A stretch of DNA of 64,000 nucleotides from Anthracocystis setariae (Eukaryota; Basidiomycota; Ustilaginomycetes; Ustilaginales; Ustilaginaceae), in the NCBI GenBank assembly GCA_928724745.1, contig CAKMXJ010000032.1:310001-374000 (forward strand), read 5' to 3'. Made by a program: the position numbers and the translations under genes. Under the pieces are notes generated by a model that made no database searches, was not told where the DNA came from, and was given only the letters and a program-made list of their open reading frames with translations. Shown here piece after piece: positions 9,802 through 19,368 of the stretch (the stretch's first letter is position 1; each line of letters begins with the position of its first letter).

Positions 9802-11387
9802 GCGCATGCACGCGTCTGCTTGGCTAGCGCCGTGTATCCCAAAGGAGTTGTTGAGCTGGTGCGGTTTCGCCACCGCCGTACTAGCAAGCCCACGTAGGTC
9901 AGTAGCAGGAAAGGAAGATACAGCCGCGTCCAAATTCCGATCTGATCCGGCAGCAGACATGGCGTGTAGGCCATGGCCGTGTACGCTTCTGACGCTGCGG
10001 TTGCGGGCTTTGAGAAGAGACTCAAACGGGTGAAGCCAGGTCGGCGGACAGTCTCGGCCATGGAAATCGACTTGATGGTCAGCTCAGGTATTTGCGACGG
10101 TTCGAAACCATCTGCGATGGAATGTGTTGGTGTAGTGTTAGCAGGGTTGGAGTGGCGGTATTCGCAGTGGTCGTGATCGTTGCCACTGAACACCACGGTT
10201 GGATTGATGGATTGCAGCACCCAGTCGGTCACCGAAGCCGAGACCATGGTCCGCTCTGCAGAGCCCGCATCTGATGCTTGACCAATCGGATTTGAGGATT
10301 CTCGGGTCACTCGGTGTGTCGCAGATCTCGATTGGTCATTGCAATTGGTTGCTTCGGGCCTGTGTAATGGGATGTGGGTCAGCAGGACGCGTGGTACCCG
10401 GAAAGCTCCCTGTTTGACCGACTCGACGAAGCGATAGGTTTTGCCGAACTTGGCACGAGCATGATGCGAATCGAACGGTGCTGCATGCGGATGACCCATA
10501 CCGACAAGATCTTGCGCATTGACCATGATAAGCTCATGCGTTGCACCTTGATCGGCATCTGCTGATACGAGGACACGACCGTTGAGACTGAAGCGTACGA
10601 AAGGGTTGCGGTACTTGACTGCAAAGTTGGCGGCATCGATCCTCATGCCGTTGAAGAGATGGGCCATCTCGTGATCAGCCAAGCTGGTCTTGCGGCTGGC
10701 TGTGTCGACGTCGAGAAGATCCAAATCGCGGTCGCCTGAAAGGAAGAAAGTTGGCATATAAGCTTTTGCCGAGGCACGGGGCACGATGAGCTCGCGACTC
10801 GAGCTGATGGTGGACAAAGGCGCGAGCCAATCTGCTTGCCTAGGACGCCAGAATACGTTGCGGAAGCGTTTGACCAGAGCCTCCCACTCTGCATCGTTGG
10901 CCTTGTGTTTGACGCCATCGGTTAGATCACCCATCCAGACGACGCCATCTGGCGGCTGCACTAGATGTGCTAAAGGTCTTGAGCGGTGTTGAGCTTGTTG
11001 TGCCGATGTCAAGATAAGGCCTCGCTTCATCCATTTGTTTGGGTTGATAGCGAGAGCGGTCCAGACATTCTTGAGGTAGTTGTCGGTGAAATGTTGCACC
11101 AACGGATGGAGCAAAGAAGGCAATGGCAGATTGGGCAACGTAGAGGGCTCGACGAAATGTGGGTTGGCTACGAGCAACACATGTACTGCTGAAGTGGTTT
11201 GATTTGTGCGTGTAGGAGGCGGAGTGGGCCATGGGCAGCCAGTGGCTGCATTATGAAAGACGAGTCTCTCACCATAGAAGAGAAGTGCAACCCACGCCAA
11301 ACGGAATGCAGCGATGAGGTTCGAGCCCACTAGGAACCGAAAGAAACTCTGCACAACTACCACGGCTGGTCGAATGTGGTTTCGCAT
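9624..11387 (-). CDS. Cdc1/PGAP5-like metallophosphoesterase
   Basis: Membrane phosphoesterase-like protein of 587 residues related to yeast Cdc1 and animal PGAP5, ER/Golgi enzymes that trim ethanolamine phosphate from GPI anchors. A hydrophobic N-terminal segment (residues about 8-40) and two C-terminal hydrophobic segments flank a calcineurin-like domain. WMGDLTDG, LLTHIPLHRPE and FSGNDHDHCEY match the family well. Two canonical metal-site motifs are altered: the first block reads VANPHF where an Asp is expected, and the GNHD block reads SGDRD. An 11-residue Asp run, encoded by a (GTC)n tract, sits between the two C-terminal hydrophobic segments. Activity is therefore uncertain. An unspliced intron is possible near the SGDRD site, because a polypyrimidine-CAG string precedes it, but the reading frame stays open. 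Confidence 0.75.
9771..9800. repeat. (GTC)n trinucleotide repeat encoding poly-Asp
   Basis: Ten GTC units on the plus strand read as GAC codons on the minus strand and give the Asp run in the cytoplasmic or lumenal loop of the Cdc1-like protein. Confidence 0.9.
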
Positions 11388-12009
11388 TAGTGCTCGAGTA
11401 TGAAATGAGCGGACAGCATCGATGGGAGTTGGTGTCGAGATGAAACTTGCGTGAGATATGTACTACTACTCTACTGTATGTATCTAGCCAAGCCATTGTT
11501 TGGCGTAGAGCAGATACTGTACTACTATACTGTACTTCTTATTTTTTTTTAGAGTTTGAGCCAAGACGTGGGGAAGCGGGCAGATTGGCCGTATGCCAAG
11601 ACTTGGAGTGGCATCGTGGCAATTTTACCGTGTTCAATTTTGTTAGATCGTTTGTTCATTTAGAAAAGATCAATTTTGAAGCTCGCATGCGTCGGCTCAT
11701 TGTTCCCCGCGCGTCAGTCCTGGTTTGCCGAGGCAGAGTCAGTGAGCCTGCTTTCTGCCAAAACAGAAAAACACACCAAAAAAAAAAAAAAAAAAAGCGA
11801 ACAGCAGCTGACGCTTGGACCGTTTGCGGCCGCTTCTGCCGCTTACCACTGTTGCTGCTGCCAACTCTGTGCACCATTTCTTTGACCACCATACCAGACT
11901 TTGGGCGTGTATCGCAACGAGGGAACGGATCCGATCTTAACGGCTTCTTCCTCACAACGAGCCAGCTATCAGGCTCTTAGCGCATCGGTTGCGCCATTGA
12001 CCAGCACAC
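11388..12009. other. Divergent promoter region with three TACTGTA words and A19 run
   Basis: The spacer lies between the Cdc1-like gene (minus) and the PTC7-like gene (plus). TACTGTA occurs at 11472-11478, 11515-11521 and 11528-11534. A run of 19 A lies at 11779-11797. No gene is supported here. Confidence 0.6.
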
Positions 12010-13275
12010 ATGTCGTCCACCTTGGCAGCGGCGGTCTCTCTTCGGTTCCCCACTGGTCTCGTTCGCAGTCGCATCGGTCATGCTTCATCCGTCACATATT
12101 GCAGTGCTTCGTCGAGCAAGTCGTCATCACGAGGCATAAGCTCAGTCACTCTGCCCGCTCGCAAAGCAGTAGCGCCCATCACACTGCGCATTCCTCGACG
12201 AGCATTCACATCAGGTCCTCGTCCATCTTCGCAACAGCCGTTCTCTTTCCTCACTGCCTATGCTTTCCAAGGCAAACCTCGACACAATGATGACCCACCC
12301 CAGGAAATGGATGCCTCTGCCAACCAACAAGATGCACAATCTTCAGAAGCGTCCGAAGAAACCGCCAAGATGCGCCAGATCGGCTTCCCAGCTGACACCG
12401 AGATCGGTCGATGGCGCGATCAATTGTTGCGCGGAGGCGAAGCAGGAGAAGACTCGCTCATGTGCACTTTAATGGGTTCCAACGCAGATGTAGCCATCGG
12501 TGTCGCTGATGGCGTAGGTGGATGGACCGAAAATGGCATCGACCCTTCTCTCTTCTCTCAAGCGCTCATGTTCTATGCTTCAAAGTCAGCCGCCAACTCC
12601 TCAGCTAACCCCGAATCTGGCGCTGCTCCCAACCGTCTTCTTGCCGAGGCATTCGAGCACGTCCTCAAACAGCCCCTCGTCGTCGCCGGTAGTGCCACCG
12701 CCTGCATCCTGACGCTCGATTCGTCCAACGGCACCCTCCGTTCCGCCAACCTCGGCGACTCGGGCTTTGTCATTTTGCGTCAAGGTACCGGTAAAAACGG
12801 CGTCTTGCACGCAAGTCCACCTCAACAACTCGGCTTCAACACGCCTCTCCAACTTGCCAAACTGCCCAAGCAGTGGATGCAAGACGGCTCCATCTCCAAC
12901 ACGCCCAAAGATGCGGCATCTTGGCAATGCACATTGCAGCACGGCGATCTCATCATTGTAGGCACTGACGGATTGTTTGACAATGTCGATGCCAAGATCG
13001 AAATTCCACAGTTTGCCAAGTTCATCAAGGAAAAGCACCATGCCTCGTTTGCGGCGCGGCACAAAGGCGCTTCGGAGCCCATGGACAGTCTGCAAGAAGA
13101 CAGGGAGTTTGTTCAAGTGCTCGCCACCAATTTGGTAGAGTATGCCAAGATCTGTCAGAATTCGACCACCAAGCAGAGTCCGTTTGAGAGGGAGGCGGCA
13201 AGGTATGGTATCCACTTCCCCGGTGGTAAGATCGATGATGTCGCGTTGGTCTGCTGTCTTGTTATCGAGCGTTAA
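12010..13275 (+). CDS. PTC7: PTC7-type mitochondrial protein phosphatase 2C
   Basis: PP2C-family serine/threonine phosphatase of 421 residues. The N-terminal ~75 residues are rich in Arg, Ser and Ala and lack acidic residues, as in a mitochondrial presequence (ends near ITLRIPRRAFTSGP). The catalytic domain starts at about residue 120. Metal-binding blocks are EDSLMC, GVADGVGGW, ANLGDSGF, VGTDGLFDN and DDVALVCCLV. These short PP2C blocks and the GVGGW motif are typical of Ptc7/PPTC7, which act on coenzyme Q biosynthesis and mitophagy receptors in other eukaryotes. The start is the first ATG of the frame. No intron is needed, unlike yeast PTC7. Confidence 0.9.
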   Translation: MSSTLAAAVSLRFPTGLVRSRIGHASSVTYCSASSSKSSSRGISSVTLPARKAVAPITLRIPRRAFTSGPRPSSQQPFSFLTAYAFQGKPRHNDDPPQEMDASANQQDAQSSEASEETAKMRQIGFPADTEIGRWRDQLLRGGEAGEDSLMCTLMGSNADVAIGVADGVGGWTENGIDPSLFSQALMFYASKSAANSSANPESGAAPNRLLAEAFEHVLKQPLVVAGSATACILTLDSSNGTLRSANLGDSGFVILRQGTGKNGVLHASPPQQLGFNTPLQLAKLPKQWMQDGSISNTPKDAASWQCTLQHGDLIIVGTDGLFDNVDAKIEIPQFAKFIKEKHHASFAARHKGASEPMDSLQEDREFVQVLATNLVEYAKICQNSTTKQSPFEREAARYGIHFPGGKIDDVALVCCLVIER

Positions 13276-13652
13276 GGCGTTGGTCCCGAGCATTGCACAA
13301 CGCTCTTTCTGTCTCTGCATTGTCATTCACTCGTCTTGTACTTTTAGTCTTGCATCAAAGCGTATCCCAACATATCCATTCTGGTCTCCTTCTGCCTTGA
13401 CCTTGTTTGGGATGGTCGCCAACCAATGAATTTTCGAGGCAGCAGGGTCGCACTCTGAATTTGCAAATTGAGAGAGGTGTTACTGGCTTGACCTCCACTT
13501 TTTTACGCACGCCTCCATCTTGATTGCACCGTACCATCTCCAACCATCTTGACTACCAACCATATCAACAATAGGCCATTCTGTCCACGCTGTCGCTTTG
13601 ATTTCGGTTTGACAATTCGACTGCTAGCACCTTGCAATCGATCTCTCTGACC
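13276..13652. other. Intergenic, 3' flank of PTC7 and promoter of next gene
   Basis: The 377-bp spacer between two plus-strand genes shows no conserved ORF or RNA gene. Confidence 0.5.
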
Positions 13653-14236
13653 ATGTCTTCGGTATACAGCTCTACCCGAGCTCACCAACGTCTTTCTTCC
13701 ATCGCATCCGACTACGACGATGAAGTCGCATCGTTTGATGGCGCATGCTCCACCTCTTCCTCGTCAGAGCAAGGTTTCACCTCAAAATTGCCTACCCTAC
13801 CCGACCTTCGATTTGAACAATCCTACCTCGCCACCATTCGAGCCTTCCTTCACGAAGACCACCCTCACCAACCCCTCCACGAAAACAACCACCACCACCA
13901 CCACAATCAACTCGCAATCACCCACAGCAAAGCCAACAACGAAGAACACGAACTATGGCTTGGAAACCTCAGAGTCGAGTGGTAAGTCCAAATCCCCCAC
14001 CCACCCTTCGTTCCGCCCATCTAATGATGCTAACGCATTCCCTGGTTGAAAACAGGTTCCCAATCCTTTACGTGACGTTTAGAGACCAGTTGCTATCTCC
14101 ACTGGTGCAGGGTGCCGTATGGGGCTTAGGAGGATTGCTACTCACGCAAGTCAGACAGTACTTGACTTCAACCCGAACCAAAAACGCTAAATCCACCACC
14201 AGCATCTTGCGCAGCCTCGGTCTCAGCAAGAGATGA
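13653..14236 (+). CDS. Small conserved fungal protein of unknown function, two exons
   Basis: Exons 13653-13981 and 14056-14236 join into 169 codons. The 74-bp intron has a GTAAGT donor and ACAG acceptor. The join completes a Trp codon and restores the frame from LRVEW into FPILYVTFRDQL. The protein has an acidic/Ser-rich N-terminus, the block LPDLRFEQSYLATI, a His run (HHHHHH, from CAC repeats), then TFRDQLLSPLVQGAVWGLGG with a short hydrophobic stretch and a basic C-terminus. The pair of blocks 'LPDLRFEQSYL' and 'RDQ..PL.QG' resembles a small fungal family of unknown function (DUF1770-like, recalled, not checked). Reading either exon alone would give a truncated product. Confidence 0.75.
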
Positions 14237-14301
14237 TCACACACACTCCATATTTATACCCTATCATCCGCATCTAACGAAACATACGATTTCATATTAA
14301 T

Positions 14302-16245
14302 CTACAGATGCGATTTGGGCAGACCAGACGCCTGCGACCAAGAATACACTAGCGAGTGTGCGAGCTGTACATCATCCCGTGCCTTTACGCTGTCGGTGGT
14401 CGTTGCCGCCTTGAGCTGTGCCAGCAATTTGCCCAGATCAGCGAAACCGTTCGAGCCATCTTGACCACCGATCCACAACTTGATCAGGTGGATATCTTGC
14501 TGAACGCTCAACTCGTCCGCACTTACCCCGGCGAGCTGCTGCAACTCATCACTCTCTGCCAGCGTCGACACCTTCCACCCAGCATGCTGGAGGAGCAGAG
14601 CCGAGGCTTGGATGGACATGATCAGGTCGAGCAGGTATCGCGCGAAGCGCAGGTCGTTGGTCTTCAAGTGTCGCTCGAGGTCGAGCGACGTGAGCACCGA
14701 ACCAGCTTGGCGGAGCACATGGGTGAGGAATTTAATCTCACCACCAAGCTCGACAGTGAGTTTCTTTGGCAGCGACCAAAGGATGGCTCCGATGTCTTCA
14801 AACAGTTCCATAAGCGCGCCTCCTTTGGTTTGTACAAGCACGCGGAGCACATCGAGCGAAAGGATCGCAGGAGTACCTTCCCAGATTCGCTCAACCGTGA
14901 GATCACGCAGCATCTCGCCCATACCCACTTCTTCCATGTACCCCTGGCCACCAAACGACTCGATGAGCGTCAGGTAGCCTTCGCTGCCACGAGTCGCGAT
15001 AAACGCCTTGAGCGCCGGCGTGAGAAGTCGCACCCTTGTCTGCTCGCGCTTGCTCGCAGTGCCCGCCTCACTCGCACCCATCAGCAGTACATTGCTGAAG
15101 AACAGCTGCAGGTACACTCGGTACAGCACAGTGACTTTCAGCAACTGGTCGGTGTGCAGCGGAAGCTTGTCGAGCTTTCCACCGCCCAGGGCAGGTCGAA
15201 TCTGAGCATATGCTGTGGCGGATCGAAGCCCCCAAGAAAGCGCACCGACAGCGCCACCGGCAGAGTAGAGTCGCGTAATGTTGAGCACCGAAGCGATCGT
15301 GGCGACGCCGCGACCCACTTGGCCCACGAGCTCGCCAATGCAGCCGTCGAGTTCAAGCTCGGCAGTAGGCAGGTACTTGGTGCCGAGCTTCTTCTTGAGA
15401 CGGTGGACACGGATGCCATTCAGCTTGCCCGTCTTGTCATCGCGGATTTTGATCAGGAACAGCGAGAGTCCCTTGGAGCCCAGCGAGAGGTCGTCGCTGG
15501 TACGAGCAAGTGCAAGCGAGACATCTCCATCGGTTGCCGATGAGAACCACTTGAACCCGCTGATGATAAACTGATCTCCAGCCTTGGGGGTCTTGTTCGG
15601 GTTGACGGGTCTGGCGACTGTCTCTGTCCTCGAGACATCACTTCCGCCGGGTCGTTCGGTCATCCACTGTCCCGCGGTCCACGCTGTCTTTGGATCCGTC
15701 GAACACAGTTTCGGAATCACCTCGCGCTTCTGTTTGTCCGTTCCAAACAGCTCCAAAACCCTGACCGCACCATCTGTCATACTGATAGGACACAGCACGA
15801 CCTTGGACACCGGGGCGAACATGATGCTCCTGACAAAAGCGAACAAGCGGGCATACTGACCCAATCGCTCTCGACCTCCGCCGTACTTTGCTTCGGGGCT
15901 TGAGTACGACTCGGCTACGATCGCCTCGGAGGCTGCGACACCTTTGAGAATCTTCCATCCTTCGCCTGTGGCGAGTTTGTCGATGCGTTGGCCCCATGCA
16001 TCGTACTGGATGAGTGTGGGTTCGTGTTGGGGACCGTCGAGTGTCGAGGCGATATCTGCATACGGACCGGCGACTTTGTCACCAAAGGAAGAGAGGCTGT
16101 TGAAGAGGCGCGAGATTTCGCTGATGGGTAGGGGTTTGTTGCCACTCGAGAGGAGTTGCAGGATGGTTAGGCGCAGGGCAGGATCCGATGACCAGGGTGA
16201 ACCAACGCGGAATCGTTCGAATTGAAAACCTTCTTCCGCCCTCAT
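14302..16245 (-). CDS. AidB/ACAD11-like acyl-CoA dehydrogenase family protein
   Basis: Flavoprotein-like protein of 647 residues. It follows the bacterial AidB layout rather than that of classical acyl-CoA dehydrogenases: IQYDAWGQRIDKL in the N-terminal part, LCPISMTDGAVR, then the FAD-binding block TERPGGSDVSRT and GFKWFSSATDGDVSLALA. The C-terminal domain carries ESFGGQGYMEE, the equivalent of the acyl-CoA dehydrogenase catalytic region. AidB-like proteins bind FAD and are linked to alkylation-damage protection in bacteria, and fungal homologues are poorly characterised. There is no clear PTS1 (C-terminus SHL is a weak variant of SKL, which makes peroxisomal import possible). The start is the first ATG at 16245. 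Confidence 0.85.
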   Translation of the reverse strand: MRAEEGFQFERFRVGSPWSSDPALRLTILQLLSSGNKPLPISEISRLFNSLSSFGDKVAGPYADIASTLDGPQHEPTLIQYDAWGQRIDKLATGEGWKILKGVAASEAIVAESYSSPEAKYGGGRERLGQYARLFAFVRSIMFAPVSKVVLCPISMTDGAVRVLELFGTDKQKREVIPKLCSTDPKTAWTAGQWMTERPGGSDVSRTETVARPVNPNKTPKAGDQFIISGFKWFSSATDGDVSLALARTSDDLSLGSKGLSLFLIKIRDDKTGKLNGIRVHRLKKKLGTKYLPTAELELDGCIGELVGQVGRGVATIASVLNITRLYSAGGAVGALSWGLRSATAYAQIRPALGGGKLDKLPLHTDQLLKVTVLYRVYLQLFFSNVLLMGASEAGTASKREQTRVRLLTPALKAFIATRGSEGYLTLIESFGGQGYMEEVGMGEMLRDLTVERIWEGTPAILSLDVLRVLVQTKGGALMELFEDIGAILWSLPKKLTVELGGEIKFLTHVLRQAGSVLTSLDLERHLKTNDLRFARYLLDLIMSIQASALLLQHAGWKVSTLAESDELQQLAGVSADELSVQQDIHLIKLWIGGQDGSNGFADLGKLLAQLKAATTTDSVKARDDVQLAHSLVYSWSQASGLPKSHL

Positions 16246-16735
16246 TAGGAATTTGAGATCTCAGTGTGTTGCCAGGGGTAGGAATCGGGAGTGGGAGTGG
16301 GAGTGAGTGTGGGGTCGATGTTGGGAGGGAAGGAGAGTGCCTTTTTAGGAAGTCTTGTGTAAGGAGCAGATTTCAGCAATTCTCAAATATGCTGTTGCGG
16401 GGGTTTGGCATCAACTGTGGGGAAGCCGGCTCAGTGTACCGACCCAAGGCTGCGGCTACCTGCCATTTTCACATGACCACAGCCGGGAGCCGACAGCGTG
16501 ACCAGAAATTTACGGTTAGAGAAATGGGTGTCGAAAATTGCTTCTGCGTTCTGTTGCTCGCTGCTAGCCTTAATGGCCTGAAGTCACGAACCGAACGCAG
16601 GCTAGAAGGCATCGTTGCAGCAATGCGCATGGGATGACATGACCATGAAGTGATGATTCGATGTATTCTCATTTCCAATGACAGAAATATGTTTTACAAA
16701 GGGAAAGACGCCTGGCCAGTGCTGTATGTAGATAT
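16246..16735. other. Promoter of the AidB-like gene, no gene
   Basis: The 490-bp spacer lies between two minus-strand genes. It carries one exact ACAAAGGGA at 16696-16704 and a G-rich stretch near 16280-16315. Confidence 0.55.
16696..16704 (+). promoter_or_regulatory. Match to pheromone response element ACAAAGGGA
   Basis: The nonamer equals the Prf1-binding pheromone response element known from Ustilago maydis. It lies about 450 bp upstream of the AidB-like start and close to the 3' end of CYB2. A single exact nonamer in 64 kb is within chance expectation, so function is speculative. Confidence 0.2.
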
Positions 16736-18463
16736 CTATTCGGTCTGCTTTGGAGGCATGGGGTAGAACTGTCTTGGTAGAATGTCGACCATCTCCGGTG
16801 TCAACTGGTCCAAGCTCGAGACACCAAGAAGGCGCATACCCCTCTGAATCTCGTCTTCGAGAATCTGAATCGCTCTCGCCACGCCCGCCTCGCCGTATCC
16901 AGATTGCGCGTACAGGAAAGGCCTTCCGAGACCCACTGCCTTAGCACCCAGTGCTACTGCCTTCAACACATCCGTGCCTCTCCTGACGCCGCCATCCATG
17001 AACACTTCGATCTTGTCGAACAACTCGGGCCTCCTCTGTCTCAAGTCGACCAACACGTCCAACGCGGCCGGCGAGTATTCGAGACTCCTTCCACCGTGGT
17101 TGGAGAGAACCACACCATCCACGCCGTGCTTGACCGCCAGTTCCACATCCTCGACGGTCTGGATCCCCTTGAGATAGAGAGGCAGCTTGCAGGTGTTTCG
17201 GAACCACTTGATATCGTCCCAAGTGAGGTTGGGTTCGATGTAACCGGAAATTGCCTGCGCCACTCCGCCACCGGGACCCTTGGTGTCTTTACCGTGATCG
17301 ACGCCAGTTTCGACCTCTTCGCCCTTGGCACGCATGTCTCGCTCCCTCTTGCCCATCACCGGCGCATCTACAGTCAGCATCACCGCATTGACACCCCTCT
17401 CCTCCACCTTTTTCAATATCCTCTCGCTCGCCGCCCTATCCTTGTTGACGTAGAGTTGGTAGATGACGGGCTGACCCTGTTTCCTGACATCTAGCATCTC
17501 ATCCAGACCCACCGAGGCGTTGGCAGAGATACCTTGGATGATGTTGGCGTTGCCTGCCCCCTTGGTCAAGTTGAGCTCTCCGTCTGGATGACCGAGCTTG
17601 GCCATGGCTGCAGGCGAGATGTAGATGGGAAGCGAGCAATTGAAACCCTTGCCGTCGGAATCGATCAGTTTGGCGGAGCTGTCAACGTGGCCGATGGCGC
17701 GGAGGATGCGAGGGCGGAAGACGATACGGTTGAATGCAGCGCGGTTCTGGTACTTGGTGATCTCGTCGTCAGCAGCCGAGGCGTAGTACGCCCAAGCTTG
17801 GTCGGACAGGATGCTCTCGGCGATGCGTTCAAAGTCGTCGAGGTTGAGCACGGTGCCGAGGGGAGGAAGATTCTCGCGTGCCAGACGGCGTTTGCGGTCC
17901 TTGTCCGATTCCTCACCGGCTTGCTTGATCTGGACTGTGGCAGGGTTGATTTGACCGATGTGTTTGGAAGGGTCGAGGTTGTCCTGGATCGCGGTGGGCG
18001 GGTGGATGGGGTCGTAAATCTCGGTGACATCCTTGCCTGCGTTTTTGAGCAGGACGTTGCGTCCACCGGGGTGCATGTCGACAAAGTCGGTGAGGTCATA
18101 CACTTGGCCCTTGATGACGACCCATATCCCCTTGCCGCCGTCCGAGGGCAGCTTGTTGTGCTCGGCCACGATATCCATGGAGATCAACTTGCCAGCTGGG
18201 TCCTTGGCGGCAGCAGGCGAGACCTTTTTCGGCGGCGATCGAGATTGCTCATTGTGGACATTGCCGGTAGGAATGACCGATGCGAGAAGGGCGAGTCCGA
18301 CGATCCCTGCGATGACACCCTTGGCGTTGCTGCCGCTCGATGGAGTTGTCCGAATGGTAGATGCGGAAGAGGAAGAGAGCGAACGAGCCTGGAGGCTGCG
18401 GGTCACAGCCGTTGAGCGCACAGCGCTTGAACGAAGCGTGGTCCTGACTGCGTTCCGGAACAT
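16736..18463 (-). CDS. CYB2: Flavocytochrome b2, L-lactate dehydrogenase (cytochrome c)
   Basis: Protein of 575 residues with three parts. Residues 1-48 are a basic, Ser/Arg-rich mitochondrial presequence, followed by a hydrophobic sorting segment (about 49-64) as in intermembrane-space flavocytochrome b2. A cytochrome b5 domain follows, with heme ligands expected at H131 (DMHPGGRN) and H154 (DPIHPP). The C-terminal FMN alpha-hydroxyacid dehydrogenase domain has PAAMAKLGHPDGE, VDAPVMGKRERDMR, the active-site SNHGGRS and DGGVRRGTD. It oxidises L-lactate to pyruvate and passes electrons to cytochrome c. The residues after the active-site His read SLEY where QLD is usual, so a related 2-hydroxyacid could be the substrate. 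Confidence 0.92.
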   Translation of the reverse strand: MFRNAVRTTLRSSAVRSTAVTRSLQARSLSSSSASTIRTTPSSGSNAKGVIAGIVGLALLASVIPTGNVHNEQSRSPPKKVSPAAAKDPAGKLISMDIVAEHNKLPSDGGKGIWVVIKGQVYDLTDFVDMHPGGRNVLLKNAGKDVTEIYDPIHPPTAIQDNLDPSKHIGQINPATVQIKQAGEESDKDRKRRLARENLPPLGTVLNLDDFERIAESILSDQAWAYYASAADDEITKYQNRAAFNRIVFRPRILRAIGHVDSSAKLIDSDGKGFNCSLPIYISPAAMAKLGHPDGELNLTKGAGNANIIQGISANASVGLDEMLDVRKQGQPVIYQLYVNKDRAASERILKKVEERGVNAVMLTVDAPVMGKRERDMRAKGEEVETGVDHGKDTKGPGGGVAQAISGYIEPNLTWDDIKWFRNTCKLPLYLKGIQTVEDVELAVKHGVDGVVLSNHGGRSLEYSPAALDVLVDLRQRRPELFDKIEVFMDGGVRRGTDVLKAVALGAKAVGLGRPFLYAQSGYGEAGVARAIQILEDEIQRGMRLLGVSSLDQLTPEMVDILPRQFYPMPPKQTE

Positions 18464-19368
18464 GTTGTGCTAGACTCGAATAGGTGTACGATGTGATCGT
18501 GATGCACAGCAAGGAAAGTGTTTGCGATGGATAGGCGTAACCTTTATAGTCGTCTGCAAGCGAACGCGAGGAGGCCCAAGGTCAGGGAGTTGACCGGCGT
18601 TGAAATCGTGTTTCTTCTTGGACATCAACGCGGGGGGGGGGGGAAAGGTTGGTGGGTGGGGTAGCACCGGTGTAGTAGGTAGGGTAAAGTATTCCTCGCC
18701 CGAGAATTCCTATTCCACACACCCTTTAAAAAAAAATTAAATTGAAAATCTGTAACTACTACGATTTCCGCGTTTGCCCAAATTGTAAATGCGTTGTTGG
18801 CTTTTGAAATGCTGCAGCAGCGGTCCGGTGAGCGCTGCGTACCCGCACCACACCACAGTAATGTTTGGACCCTGACCGTCAGGAAATTTGAGCGTCGTCC
18901 ATGCCAAAGCACTCAAATTGACCGGTGCAATCACGGCAACCTAAGCCTGTTCGCCTCACATGCATTTGAAGCGAGAGAGACAGGCGAAAACTGTTCTCCA
19001 CAAATCCTGTTCCTTCACGTCCGAAACCGTCCACACCTTTCACTTTCTCTTTCTCTTTCTTTTTCTGTGCGCGTCGGCCTCGCCCATAATACAGTGTGCG
19101 TCAATCGTCGTCAACCATTGGCAACAGTCGAAACGCAGCACTCCCGCTTGTGCCCGATGCCGTGTTCAAGCGTGTGGTTGACCAAAGTTGGACGGTATAA
19201 AGATTGAAAAGATGCAGCACTATGTACGGACGAAAGGAACTGATAACAGATTAAGAGCAAACAAACCAAGCAATGCACTACCAGCACTGAGAATGACAGA
19301 TGACAACGAGGGTATAGAGAAGCAGATCACTGGGGATTTCCGTTCGATGAGGCGTAGCGTCGCCGCGA
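18464..19368. other. Intergenic, CYB2 promoter
   Basis: The 905-bp spacer contains a run of 12 G at 18632-18643, an A/T-rich stretch near 18725-18745, and a pyrimidine repeat of TTTCTC type near 19040-19065. No conserved gene is seen. Confidence 0.5.
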
